Positions 1 to 7,882 of a stretch of DNA of 38,617 nt are shown in pieces. Position numbers and translations under genes: made by a program. The notes beneath the pieces were generated by a model. It made no database searches. It had not been told where the DNA came from and was given only the letters and a program-made list of their open reading frames with translations. Position 1 is the stretch's first letter, and every line of letters starts with the position of its first letter. Origin of the DNA: DATGIQ01 sp035295665 (GTDB taxonomy: Bacteria; Planctomycetota; Planctomycetia; Gemmatales; Gemmataceae); NCBI GenBank assembly GCA_035295665.1, contig DATGIQ010000306.1, forward strand, positions 1 through 38,617, in the 5' to 3' direction.

Positions 1-710
1 ACGCCGCCGGGTCCGCGTGCCAAATCGAATTCGTCCTCCGAACGGCCCGTGACGGCAAAAATGCGCAGACCCGCGTGAGCCGGGTTGCGGCGTATTTCAC
101 GCACGGTAGTTGCCCCGTCGCAGCGGGGCAAGCCCATGTCCAGCAGCACGACATCGGGACGGTCATGCGAACGGAGATAGTCAAGGGCATCGCTACCATC
201 TCCAGCCGTATCCACGTCCACACCCGACATGCGGAGGAACGTGGCCAACAGCTCGCATTCGTTCGGATTGTCCTCTACCAGCAACGCTTTCGATTTGAAG
301 AGCGGTTGAGGTGGCCGGGGAGAGGGATTTCGCTCTTCTTTTTCCAACCGTTGGAGGAGCGACTGGAATTCGTCCTGGATCCGAGCGAGGGTCACCTCCG
401 CGTCAGCAATGTGACCTGCCTGCAATTGCTGCTGGAGCACTTCCAAGCCGATACTGGCGATATTCAGCCGATTGCGCAGCAAATGCCGGAGTTCCCGGAA
501 TTGGGCGGCCGCGGTGGGCTCAGGAGGTTTCGTTGCTGTGAGCTTCTGGTCGGCCAACCGTGCTTGCAGTTCCTCGCGCAGCACGATCACATTGGGAGGT
601 GCTTCAATGCCGAGGCGGACGACGCCGCCTTTGATGGCGAGGACCTCGATCGATGTTTGGATGGTGGGAAAGAGAATCTTCTCGTCTGCGCGGCGGGATA
701 GTACAAGCAT
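1..710 (-). CDS. CsrA-response regulator fusion (partial, runs off the window start)
   Basis: At least 236 codons are visible on the minus strand, starting at the ATG at 710-708; the 3' end lies outside the window. Residues 1-50 are a CsrA/RsmA RNA-binding domain: it opens MLVLSRRADEKILF, has the IKGGVVRLGIEAP core, and keeps the RNA-contacting Arg in VLREEL (residues 43-48), although the usual VHREE His is Leu. A Pro-rich linker follows. Residues 70-125 are helical and carry RHLLRNRLN (75-83, His76), which resembles a histidine-kinase dimerization/H-box segment. From about residue 141 a receiver domain begins, with the acidic pair E146/D147, phosphoacceptor D191 in LLDMGLP and switch Thr221. 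A Shine-Dalgarno AAGGA lies 9 nt upstream of the ATG. CsrA normally binds GGA motifs in mRNA leaders; inference: phosphorylation of the receiver tunes RNA binding. Domain identities are strong, function is inferred. Confidence 0.9.
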   Translation of the reverse strand, partial: MLVLSRRADEKILFPTIQTSIEVLAIKGGVVRLGIEAPPNVIVLREELQARLADQKLTATKPPEPTAAAQFRELRHLLRNRLNIASIGLEVLQQQLQAGHIADAEVTLARIQDEFQSLLQRLEKEERNPSPRPPQPLFKSKALLVEDNPNECELLATFLRMSGVDVDTAGDGSDALDYLRSHDRPDVVLLDMGLPRCDGATTVREIRRNPAHAGLRIFAVTGRSEDEFDLARGPGG

Positions 711-729
711 GTGCAGGTTTCCTTTCCAG
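711..729 (-). promoter_or_regulatory. Leader of the CsrA fusion with two GGA motifs over the ribosome binding site
   Basis: Read on the minus strand, the 19 nt before the ATG are CTGGAAAGGAAACCTGCAC. They hold two GGA trinucleotides (725-727 and 720-722), one of which is part of the AAGGA Shine-Dalgarno. GGA overlapping the ribosome binding site is the classic CsrA target, so autoregulation is possible. The same bases also simply make a good Shine-Dalgarno, so the regulatory reading is speculative. Confidence 0.35.
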
Positions 730-1023
730 CGGCCGTGCAGGAAAGCTTCACTCCACCGCCGCTTGCCGAAGGTACCTGGCCGCCGTAGCTCCGCGTCCTG
801 CTGCTCGGTGCCGAATTACCCGGAGCATTCATGCTCGCATTCTTTGGCTAGTGGACCGCTTTTACCTCAACGTCGCCGTTCCTGCAAGAGCGCTTTCTTG
901 CGCCTCGGTTAAACCCGGCTAAACGTTAAAACGAGCGGCATCATCCGGAGAGAAGTTGCCGGCCCGCACGAGATGGGACTAAACTAGCTCCTGTACCTGC
1001 GAACTCCAGCTTCGAGGTCGCCA
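711..1023. other. Divergent intergenic region
   Basis: This 313-bp gap separates the divergent CsrA-fusion and SDR genes, so both promoters probably lie here. No convincing coding sequence was found. One small dyad is present, GCAAGA (884-889) and TCTTGC (896-901) around a 6-nt spacer, which could be an operator or chance. The base of the region near the SDR gene carries its GAGGT Shine-Dalgarno at 1015-1019. Confidence 0.5.
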
Positions 1024-1797
1024 ATGGCTTTCTTTACGAACCGCGTTGCTTTGATCACCGGGGCGGGGAGCGGACTGGGTAAACAGTTGGCCCTCTTGTT
1101 GGCCGACGAAGGAGCGGCCGTGGCCGGCCTCGATCTCAAGCCCGAGCCCTTGGCCGCGCTGGCCAGCGAACTGGCCGGCAAGCCATTTGCCTCGGCGGTC
1201 GCCGATGTTACGGACCGTTTGACGCTGGCGAAGGCGGTTGCTCAGGTTCGTGGCCAATTGGGACCGGTGGATCTGCTCATTGCTAACGCGGGCATCGGCA
1301 TTGAGAATTCTGCCCGCGCCTTCCGGGCGGAAGACTTCGAAGCCCAGATCCGCGTCAATCTCATCGGGGTGGCCAACAGCGTGGAAGCCGTCTTGCCCAG
1401 CATGATCGAGCGGCGTCACGGCCATCTAGTGGGGATCTCCAGCCTCGCTTCGTATCGCGGCCTGCCGAAGATGCTGGGCTACTGTGCCAGCAAATCCGGC
1501 TTGAATGCGTTGCTGGAAGGATTGCGTGTCGAATTGAAACCGCTCGGCATTTCGGTAACCGCGGTGTGCCCCGGCTGGATCCGTACGCCGATGACCGCTA
1601 ACGTTGCGGTGCCGGCATCCGAAATGATGGAGCTGCCGAATGCGGCCCGGCGAATCGTGTCGGCCATCCGTCAGGGCCGACCCTTTTATGCTTTTCCCTC
1701 GCGGCTTGCGCGGCGTGCCCGTCTGCTCCATTGGCTGCCCTCTGGCCTGAGCGACTGGTTGGTGCGGCAGGCGCATCCCGGAGGGGCCGACTCATGA
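1024..1797 (+). CDS. SDR family NAD(P)-dependent oxidoreductase
   Basis: 257 aa, a usual length for a classical short-chain dehydrogenase/reductase. The Rossmann cofactor motif TGAGSGLG is at residues 12-19, the NAG motif at 88-90, the catalytic Ser in GISSLAS (138-143), and the YxxxK pair is Y153 and K157 in YCASK. Asp37 at the end of the second beta strand favours NAD(H) over NADP(H) by family rules, though this is weak evidence. The substrate cannot be deduced. The C-terminal 50 residues are rich in Arg, Leu and Trp and may be a membrane-surface helix. The ATG at 1024 has GAGGT close upstream. The next gene begins 58 bp downstream on the same strand, so the two may be co-transcribed. Confidence 0.93.
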   Translation: MAFFTNRVALITGAGSGLGKQLALLLADEGAAVAGLDLKPEPLAALASELAGKPFASAVADVTDRLTLAKAVAQVRGQLGPVDLLIANAGIGIENSARAFRAEDFEAQIRVNLIGVANSVEAVLPSMIERRHGHLVGISSLASYRGLPKMLGYCASKSGLNALLEGLRVELKPLGISVTAVCPGWIRTPMTANVAVPASEMMELPNAARRIVSAIRQGRPFYAFPSRLARRARLLHWLPSGLSDWLVRQAHPGGADS

Positions 1798-1855
1798 GCC
1801 GGCTCCAGGCTACCTGGCACGGGCGCCGGGGCGGGTTTAGAATGAAGCGAAGATC

Positions 1856-2569
1856 ATGGAGACGGTGGCGCGATACATTGCCCCGCCCAGTCAGTGCGGG
1901 TATCTGCCGGAACAGTTTTGGCGCCTCGAATACGAGCACGTGGCCACGCTCAGCCCTCAGGAATACCTCCAGCGCTTGCTGCAAGGGTGGCGGCGGTTTG
2001 GTCGAGCGCTCTTCCGACCGCGCTGCCGGACGTGCACGGCCTGCCAATCCCTGCGGGTCGTGGTCGAGCGCTTCCGTCCCGATCGCAGCCAACGCCGCTG
2101 CCGCCGTCTGAATGAGTCGGAGATCGTGCTGCGCATCGGCGCCCCTTCCCTGACCCGCAGCCAGCTGGCTCTTTATGATCGTTACCATGCCCATCAAGCC
2201 GACAGCAAGGGTTGGCCGGAGCACCCGGTCAGCGATGCCTACAGCTATGCGAACTCGTTTGTCGATAACCCGTTTCCCACGCAGGAATGGCGTTATTATT
2301 TTCGAGATCGTCTGATTGGCGTCGGTTACGTGGATGATTTGCCGGGGGGGCTTTCGGCCATCTACTTCTTCTACGATCCGGAGGAACGCTGGCGGGGACT
2401 GGGCACCTGGAATGTGCTGTCCATCCTCGACCGTGCCGCGGCCCAGGGAATTCCTTACGTCTACCTGGGTTACTATGTTGCCAACTGCCCTTCCATGACC
2501 TACAAAAACCGTTTTAGGCCGAATCAACTGTTAGGATTGGACGGCCAATGGATCGATTTCCGGAAGTGA
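1856..2569 (+). CDS. bpt: Arginyl/leucyl-tRNA-protein transferase (ATE/Bpt family)
   Basis: 237 aa, in the range of bacterial Bpt proteins. The N-terminal domain has CGYLPEQFWRLEYEHV (14-29) and a Cys cluster CRTCTAC (C57, C60, C63). The C-terminal GNAT-like domain includes YFFYDPEERWRGLGTWNVL and the family hallmark YVANCPSMTYKNRFRPNQLL near the end. These enzymes move an amino acid from aminoacyl-tRNA to the N-terminus of proteins beginning with Asp or Glu (Bpt adds Leu, eukaryotic-type ATE adds Arg), creating or extending an N-degron for ClpS/ClpAP-type proteolysis. Which amino acid is used here cannot be told from sequence alone. The other bacterial N-degron transferase, aat, is 6 kb away at 9281-8643. 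Confidence 0.9.
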   Translation: METVARYIAPPSQCGYLPEQFWRLEYEHVATLSPQEYLQRLLQGWRRFGRALFRPRCRTCTACQSLRVVVERFRPDRSQRRCRRLNESEIVLRIGAPSLTRSQLALYDRYHAHQADSKGWPEHPVSDAYSYANSFVDNPFPTQEWRYYFRDRLIGVGYVDDLPGGLSAIYFFYDPEERWRGLGTWNVLSILDRAAAQGIPYVYLGYYVANCPSMTYKNRFRPNQLLGLDGQWIDFRK

Positions 2570-2869
2570 AATCCTTCTCTGGCATCGGGACAGCGCTTGC
2601 ATTTGCGCCTCGTGGCCTTTAGAGTTAACAATCTATCCGGCCAAGTTCTTGGTCCGTCGTCCGTAGCCGAATTGCTACGGACGACGGACCACGGACTACG
2701 GGCGGAAACTCGTGAACGCTCCCGGCGGCAGCAGCGTAGAGGTGGTAGGCGTTAGTGCCGTTCTTGTTCAATCTGGTGGACTTGTTATCCGTTTTACTCT
2801 TCGTTCCGCGTCGCAGTCGGTGCCGGGCCCGGTTCCGCGGGGCAGATTTCTCATGTGAGGTGGCCGGTT
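2570..2869. other. Intergenic region with palindrome and heptamer repeat
   Basis: This 300-bp gap between the transferase gene and the ABC ATPase gene holds the hairpin and heptanucleotide repeat listed separately (2651-2702). No gene is supported. The last part, 2857-2860 (GAGG), is the Shine-Dalgarno of the ABC ATPase gene. Confidence 0.6.
2651..2702. repeat. 17-bp perfect palindrome merging into tandem heptamers, copy 1
   Basis: The arms 2651-2667 and 2674-2690 are perfect inverted repeats of 17 bp around the 6-nt loop CGAATT. The right arm runs into four tandem heptamers of consensus C(T/G/C)ACGG(A/G): CTACGGA, CGACGGA, CCACGGA, CTACGGG (2675-2702). A second set of four very similar heptamers, also preceded by an inverted TCCGTAG, lies at 3873-3922 on the other side of the ABC ATPase gene. 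The hairpin could also end transcription of the upstream gene, but no T-tract follows it. Confidence 0.85.
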
Positions 2870-3844
2870 ATGGCCCAGGAAGTAATCGTCGAAACCCGCA
2901 GACTGACCAAGATTTACCGCGACTTCTGGGGTCGCCAAAAGAAGCGGGCTCTCAACGCCCTCGACTTGCAAATCCACCGTGGCGAAATTTTCGGTCTGCT
3001 GGGTCCCAATGGCTCAGGTAAGACCACGACCATCAAGCTCTTGCTTGGCCTGTTGTTCCCGACGGACGGCGACGCCTTCGTCTTCGGCGAGCCGGCCGCC
3101 CAGGTCAAAAAGAACGAACGCATCGGCTATCTGCCCGAAGAGTCGTACCTCTACAAGTTCCTCAATGCCGAAGAAACGCTCGACTTCTACGGCCGGCTCT
3201 TTAATATGTCGTCCCATGTCCGCCATCAACAAGCGCAGAAGCTCATCGAAATGGTTGGGCTCGCCAATGACAAGAAACGGATCCTGAAGGAATATTCCAA
3301 AGGGATGCGTCAGCGCATCGGTCTGGCCCAAGCACTCATCAATGACCCGCAACTGGTCATCCTGGATGAGCCGACTTCCGGCCTTGACCCGCTGGGCACA
3401 CGCTGGATGAAAGACCTGATCCTGGATTTGCGGACCAAGGGCAAGACGGTCATCATGTGCAGCCACCGGCTCGATGACGTGCAGGATGTCTGCGATCGCA
3501 TTGCCATTCTCTACGATGGCGAGCTGCAAGAGCTGGGTGAAGTCAATACGCTCCTCGAAGTAGCCAACCGCGTGGAAGTCCAAGGAACCGGCCTGCCGCT
3601 CTCGGAAGAGCTCCGCCGGGATCTCGAAGTCGTATTCCAGCGGCATGGTGGCCGGCTGGAGAGTGTGGGGCATCCGACCACGACGCTGGAGGACCTGTTC
3701 CTGCACATCGTCAAGGAAAGCAAGGCGCATCCTGGCCGACGCTTTCGGCCGGCCGTCGAGGGCCCGGCGGTGCCAGCTTCCTCGCCTGCGGACGGACCGT
3801 CTGGTGCGCGGGTCCGGGAAAGCAAGCCAGCGGCCCATTCTTGA
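2870..3844 (+). CDS. ABC transporter ATP-binding protein
   Basis: 324 aa from the ATG at 2870, which has GAGG nine nt upstream; a GTG at 2855 in frame is less likely. Walker A GPNGSGKT is at 45-52, the signature in EYSKGMRQR at 141-149, Walker B LVILDEP at 162-168, and the H-loop His at 199 (CSHR). The signature reads YSKGM rather than LSGGQ, as in many ABC-2/NatA-type ATPases. Beyond the ATPase core there is a C-terminal tail rich in Pro, Ala and Arg. It should energise the permease encoded 86 bp downstream. The substrate is unknown. The gene is flanked on both sides by the same heptamer repeat. Confidence 0.95.
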   Translation: MAQEVIVETRRLTKIYRDFWGRQKKRALNALDLQIHRGEIFGLLGPNGSGKTTTIKLLLGLLFPTDGDAFVFGEPAAQVKKNERIGYLPEESYLYKFLNAEETLDFYGRLFNMSSHVRHQQAQKLIEMVGLANDKKRILKEYSKGMRQRIGLAQALINDPQLVILDEPTSGLDPLGTRWMKDLILDLRTKGKTVIMCSHRLDDVQDVCDRIAILYDGELQELGEVNTLLEVANRVEVQGTGLPLSEELRRDLEVVFQRHGGRLESVGHPTTTLEDLFLHIVKESKAHPGRRFRPAVEGPAVPASSPADGPSGARVRESKPAAHS

Positions 3845-3872
3845 ACCGTTTAATATCCCTGTCTGTCCCTTC

Positions 3873-3922
3873 TCCGTAGTGCTGGGCGTTTTGGCCACGG
3901 ACTACGGACCACGGACCACGGA
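3873..3922. repeat. Tandem heptamer repeat with inverted unit, copy 2
   Basis: An inverted TCCGTAG (3873-3879) is followed by four tandem heptamers, CCACGGA, CTACGGA, CCACGGA, CCACGGA (3895-3922), which can pair back to it. This is the same unit as at 2675-2702 in the same orientation. It fills much of the gap between the ATPase and permease genes and ends 8 nt before the permease ATG, where no Shine-Dalgarno is visible. Confidence 0.8.
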
Positions 3923-3930
3923 CTCGAACG

Positions 3931-5826
3931 ATGATTCTCGCAACGTTGGTGGTGGAAAAGTCTCCCTTGCAATGGGCCGACGTGCCCGCCGGAATTGCCA
4001 CCTGGATTACGGTGGTGGGCGGATTCGCGACGTTTTTCCTGGCCTTGTGGCTCTTGTGCTACGCGCTCGGCCTAGGAAGCTTGATCCCCGCGCAAAAGAG
4101 GCTGGCATCAATCTTCACGGTAGCCTTCCTCATCGCACTATTGGGTTTTGCCTGCGGTTGGGGGCTCACGTCGGTCAGCAGAGCGCCAGACGCTCAAAGT
4201 AGTGACGCCCAGGCCCACTCAGGCGGCGCCCTGCTGCATACCATTGGGAACGCCTGTTACCTGATTGGCGGCGCAACCGCCTTGGCTGCGTTCTTTTTTC
4301 CCTTCCTGGTCGATCTGGTGCAGATGCGTTGGCGCCGCGTCTGGGCCCTGGCCAGGCTCAGCTTCAAGGAAGCCATTCGCCGCCGTGTGCTGTGGGTCTT
4401 CTCGGCGATGATTCTGGTCTTCTTATTCGCCAGCTGGTTCTTACCCTACAAGCCCGAGGACCAGGTTCGCAATTATGTGCGGGTGGTCTACTGGGTCATG
4501 GAGCCGCTCCTGCTCACCACGGCCTGCCTCGTGGCAGCATTCAGCATTCCGACCGATGTCCGCAGCCAAACGATTCATACGATCGTGACCAAGCCGGTGG
4601 AGCGGTTCGAAATCGTGCTCGGCCGATTCCTGGGGTACGCTCTGCTGATGAGTCTGGTCCTGGTGGTCATGACCGGCGTGAGCTTGCTTTATGTCTTCCG
4701 GGAGATCGATCCGGACGCAAAGGAAGAGAGCATGCGGGCACGGATTCCGCTTTATGGCAACCTCACGTTCCGAGGCAAGGAAGGCAACTACCAGGGGGAC
4801 AGCGTTGGGCGGGAATGGGATTATCGGCGTTACATTGCCGGCGGGAAGAACAGCCCCCAGAGGGCCATCTGGAGTTACAACGATCTGCCGAGTGAACTCG
4901 CCAACCGACCAGAGGGCAAAGTCCCGTGCGAGTTTTCCTTTGATATCTTCCGCACGGTCAAGGATAAAGAAGGGCAAGAAGGCAAAGGCGTGCATTGCTC
5001 GTTCACGTTTCAGACCTGGCATTGGGACCCCAAGAACGAAGCCGACTACACCCGGGCGCGGAATCTCCCTTCTGCCGATCCGAACAAGCTGGCGGAACAA
5101 TACGGGATCTACGAAATCTTCTACAAGAAAATCGAGGATTACCACACGCAATCCGTGGAAGTTCCCACGGCCCTGTTCAAGAATGCCCTGAACCGCGAGC
5201 CTGCGCGGCCCACGACGCCGGGCGCGGAAGCACCGCCGGAGCTACAAGTGGTTGTCAAATTTGAAAGCGGTGGCCAGTACTTGGGCGTGGCCAAGCATGA
5301 TTTCTACATCCTGGATGCAGAAGGGACGTTCGCCTGGAATTTCTTCAAGGGCGCCCTCGGGCTGTGGCTGCGCCTCTTGCTGGTCATCGGCGTCGCCGTG
5401 ACGTGCAGCACGTACCTGAGCGGCGTCATCAGTTTTGTGGCCACGGCCTTTATCTATTTTGCCGGGCTCTTCCGAGATACCGATTACATCAAGGGCTTGG
5501 CGGAGGGGACGACCGTGGGCGGCGGGCCGATGGAATCGCTGATCCGCCTGGTCCGCCACGAGAGCCTGGTCACGCCCCTGGAGTCAACCGCAGGCACGGA
5601 CTTCGCTCATGGAACGGATTGGCTCTACCGTCGCCTCTTGCAAGCGATCCTTCACATTTTCCCCGATGTGGATCGCCTCGATTGGACCAGCCACGTGGCC
5701 GAAGGGTTCAATATCGCCATGAGCAGCACGGTGCTTCTCAGCACGCTCATGCTGCTTGCGTATTTGTTGCCGTGGGCCATCCTGGGCTATTACCTCATGA
5801 AGTCGCGTGAAATTGCGACCTGGTGA
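3931..5826 (+). CDS. ABC-2 type transporter permease with large soluble loop
   Basis: 631 aa. Hydrophobic segments lie near residues 23-48, 59-78, 101-130, 151-170, 186-204 and 231-256, then a soluble domain of about 200 residues (257-465), then further membrane segments near 466-505 and 600-625. The motif TKPVERFEIVLGRFLGY (about 220-236), following the transmembrane 4-5 region, is typical of ABC-2 permeases. The protein should sit in the inner membrane and pair with the ATPase upstream. The long hydrophilic insertion between membrane segments, rich in charged residues, probably faces the periplasm or paryphoplasm. The substrate is not evident. The next gene's ATG comes 113 bp after the stop. 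Confidence 0.88.
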   Translation: MILATLVVEKSPLQWADVPAGIATWITVVGGFATFFLALWLLCYALGLGSLIPAQKRLASIFTVAFLIALLGFACGWGLTSVSRAPDAQSSDAQAHSGGALLHTIGNACYLIGGATALAAFFFPFLVDLVQMRWRRVWALARLSFKEAIRRRVLWVFSAMILVFLFASWFLPYKPEDQVRNYVRVVYWVMEPLLLTTACLVAAFSIPTDVRSQTIHTIVTKPVERFEIVLGRFLGYALLMSLVLVVMTGVSLLYVFREIDPDAKEESMRARIPLYGNLTFRGKEGNYQGDSVGREWDYRRYIAGGKNSPQRAIWSYNDLPSELANRPEGKVPCEFSFDIFRTVKDKEGQEGKGVHCSFTFQTWHWDPKNEADYTRARNLPSADPNKLAEQYGIYEIFYKKIEDYHTQSVEVPTALFKNALNREPARPTTPGAEAPPELQVVVKFESGGQYLGVAKHDFYILDAEGTFAWNFFKGALGLWLRLLLVIGVAVTCSTYLSGVISFVATAFIYFAGLFRDTDYIKGLAEGTTVGGGPMESLIRLVRHESLVTPLESTAGTDFAHGTDWLYRRLLQAILHIFPDVDRLDWTSHVAEGFNIAMSSTVLLSTLMLLAYLLPWAILGYYLMKSREIATW

Positions 5827-5939
5827 GGCGTGAATTTCGGCGGTTTGCGTTTTGGGTTCGTGGGCCAACAGGAAGCACTTGCCTCTGCGGCGCGAACGCA
5901 AAACGACAAGCGGTCCGTCTGGAGAAAGGGAACTTGGCG

Positions 5940-7850
5940 ATGGGCAGTCCATTCCAACAGCAATCGCTGCGGCGCAAAATCCTCTATATCGCCATCATCG
6001 TGGTGCTTTCCTTCGCCACCTACCTGGTGCGGCAATCCGAAGCCTTCGGAATCGATGCCCAAGCCAGGGCCCTGGAACTGCGGGAACAGGACCGTGGCGA
6101 AGTGGGTTTGACCGGCTCTGCCTTGCGGCTGACGCTGCTCGGCTCACGCGGCTTGGTCGTTTGTTCGCTTTGGGTGGCTGCCACCGAACGGCAAAAGAAG
6201 CACGAATGGAATGAGCTGGAGCTGATCGTCGATTCATTGACGAAGCTCCAGCCGCATTTCATCACCCCGTGGTTATTCCAGAGCTGGAACCTGGCCTACA
6301 ACGTCTCCGTAGAATCCGACCGAATTCGGGACAAATATTTCTACATGACCCGCGGCATCCAATTGCTGGCTGAAGGGGAACGGCAGAACAAGAACAACCC
6401 GGACCTGCGCTTCTCGATGGGGTTCTACAACCAACACAAGATCGGGCTGGGCGACGAAGCCAATACGGTGCGATCGCTGTTCCAGATGAGCTGCATCGAC
6501 CCGCTGGAGCGCGATCCTGGTCCCAATCCGAAGAATCCAAAGGCCCTTCGCAAGGAGGACAGCTCCGGAGCCGTAACCATTGACCTGAAAGAATTCGAAC
6601 GTTTCTGCAAGCGCTATCCAATGTTGGTTCGCCGGCTGCGGGACTCACTGCGTTGCGAAACGCCCCGCGACATCGTGGATTTCCTGGCTGACAACCAGAA
6701 AATCCCTTGCCGCTATGAGGAGAAGCGATCCGGCACGGATCACGACATCGAGCAAAGCCCTCTCAAAGCCCCGGAAGAACAGTTTCCGCTCTTACCTCCG
6801 CTCGACCCCCAAGATGAGAGAGCAGACCCGGAGGCGATCGGCTTTGATAACTTCATAACGGCGCGGGATTGGTACACCTATGCCGTCAAGCCGGTCTTCG
6901 GCGGCCGGAAACCGCGGTACATGGCCGAAAAGATCTTTCTCGGCTATCCGGCGCGCGGTCAGGCCTATGTGGCCGAGTACCTGGAGAAAGAGGGTTGGTT
7001 CGATCAGGAAGGGTGGAGAATCCGCGGTTGGTTCCCCAACGATAAGTTCACGAACGGCCAAGATGCCGTCGTCGGCGACACCGAGAACTGGGCCGTCCGC
7101 GCGTGGTCCAAGGCCCACGAGATGTACAAAAAGCACGGCAAAGCAGATGGCCTGCATCTGGAGCCGGAAGAAATGCAGATCCTGGACGAGCGTGCCAAGC
7201 GCTATGAACAGAAATACGGAGTGCCCCCGCGGACCCGGCCGCTCGAGTTGACGCCGGAGGACCAGCGCGATCCCGACATGGTGGCAAGCTTCAAAGCTCA
7301 CGACACGCTGTTCTGGTACGAGCACTACCGGAACATGACGAATTTCCCGCACTTTTATTTCGTGTCCCAGGTGGAACAAGATCCGAAAGCCGTCAAGGCC
7401 CGCAAGGATTTCTTCGCCGCCGAGCAGCTCCGCAAAGCCGGCGATCGGGAACTGGCGCTGGAGACCTATCGCAAGGCGGCGCCGGAGTGGCGGGACCTGC
7501 TCCTCGCGCACAAGGAATTTCGTCGCGACGGCAACGTCCAGGAAGATACCTATGAGGTGCAGCTCAAATATCTGGGTCTGGTACGAGAGATCATGGGTAA
7601 GGAATTGCAGCAGGTCTACTTCGCCCAGTATTGTCTAGGCCAGGCCTTGGCAGGCGTGCCGGCACCCATCCCCTATCCAGCATTCTCCCTGGCCCGCGAT
7701 ATGGAGATTCCCCTGGTCGGTCCCTTTGACGGAGCGGATGAAGAAGGAGTCGCGCTCATCCAGGACGATGCGCGCGATCGCGTGCGGAATCGCCTCAGCC
7801 TGCCGCCGCTTCAGTCGCCCCAACCGCCCGCAACCCCGACACCGGGCTGA
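5940..7850 (+). CDS. Membrane-anchored protein of unknown function, ABC cassette partner
   Basis: 636 aa from the ATG at 5940, preceded by GGAGAAAGGGAA; the frame is open further upstream to 5823 but that part has no Shine-Dalgarno. A transmembrane helix lies at about residues 14-33 (ILYIAIIVVLSFATYLV) and a second hydrophobic stretch at about 56-75. The rest is hydrophilic, rich in Trp, Tyr and charged residues, with alternating helical segments and a Pro-rich C-terminus. No catalytic motif is recognised. It follows the ABC ATPase and permease on the same strand, so it is likely an extracytoplasmic or assembly partner of that exporter; this is inference from context. Confidence 0.85.
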   Translation: MGSPFQQQSLRRKILYIAIIVVLSFATYLVRQSEAFGIDAQARALELREQDRGEVGLTGSALRLTLLGSRGLVVCSLWVAATERQKKHEWNELELIVDSLTKLQPHFITPWLFQSWNLAYNVSVESDRIRDKYFYMTRGIQLLAEGERQNKNNPDLRFSMGFYNQHKIGLGDEANTVRSLFQMSCIDPLERDPGPNPKNPKALRKEDSSGAVTIDLKEFERFCKRYPMLVRRLRDSLRCETPRDIVDFLADNQKIPCRYEEKRSGTDHDIEQSPLKAPEEQFPLLPPLDPQDERADPEAIGFDNFITARDWYTYAVKPVFGGRKPRYMAEKIFLGYPARGQAYVAEYLEKEGWFDQEGWRIRGWFPNDKFTNGQDAVVGDTENWAVRAWSKAHEMYKKHGKADGLHLEPEEMQILDERAKRYEQKYGVPPRTRPLELTPEDQRDPDMVASFKAHDTLFWYEHYRNMTNFPHFYFVSQVEQDPKAVKARKDFFAAEQLRKAGDRELALETYRKAAPEWRDLLLAHKEFRRDGNVQEDTYEVQLKYLGLVREIMGKELQQVYFAQYCLGQALAGVPAPIPYPAFSLARDMEIPLVGPFDGADEEGVALIQDDARDRVRNRLSLPPLQSPQPPATPTPG

Positions 7851-7882
7851 GCCGTCCACTCCGGCACAGGGAGGTCGAGGCG

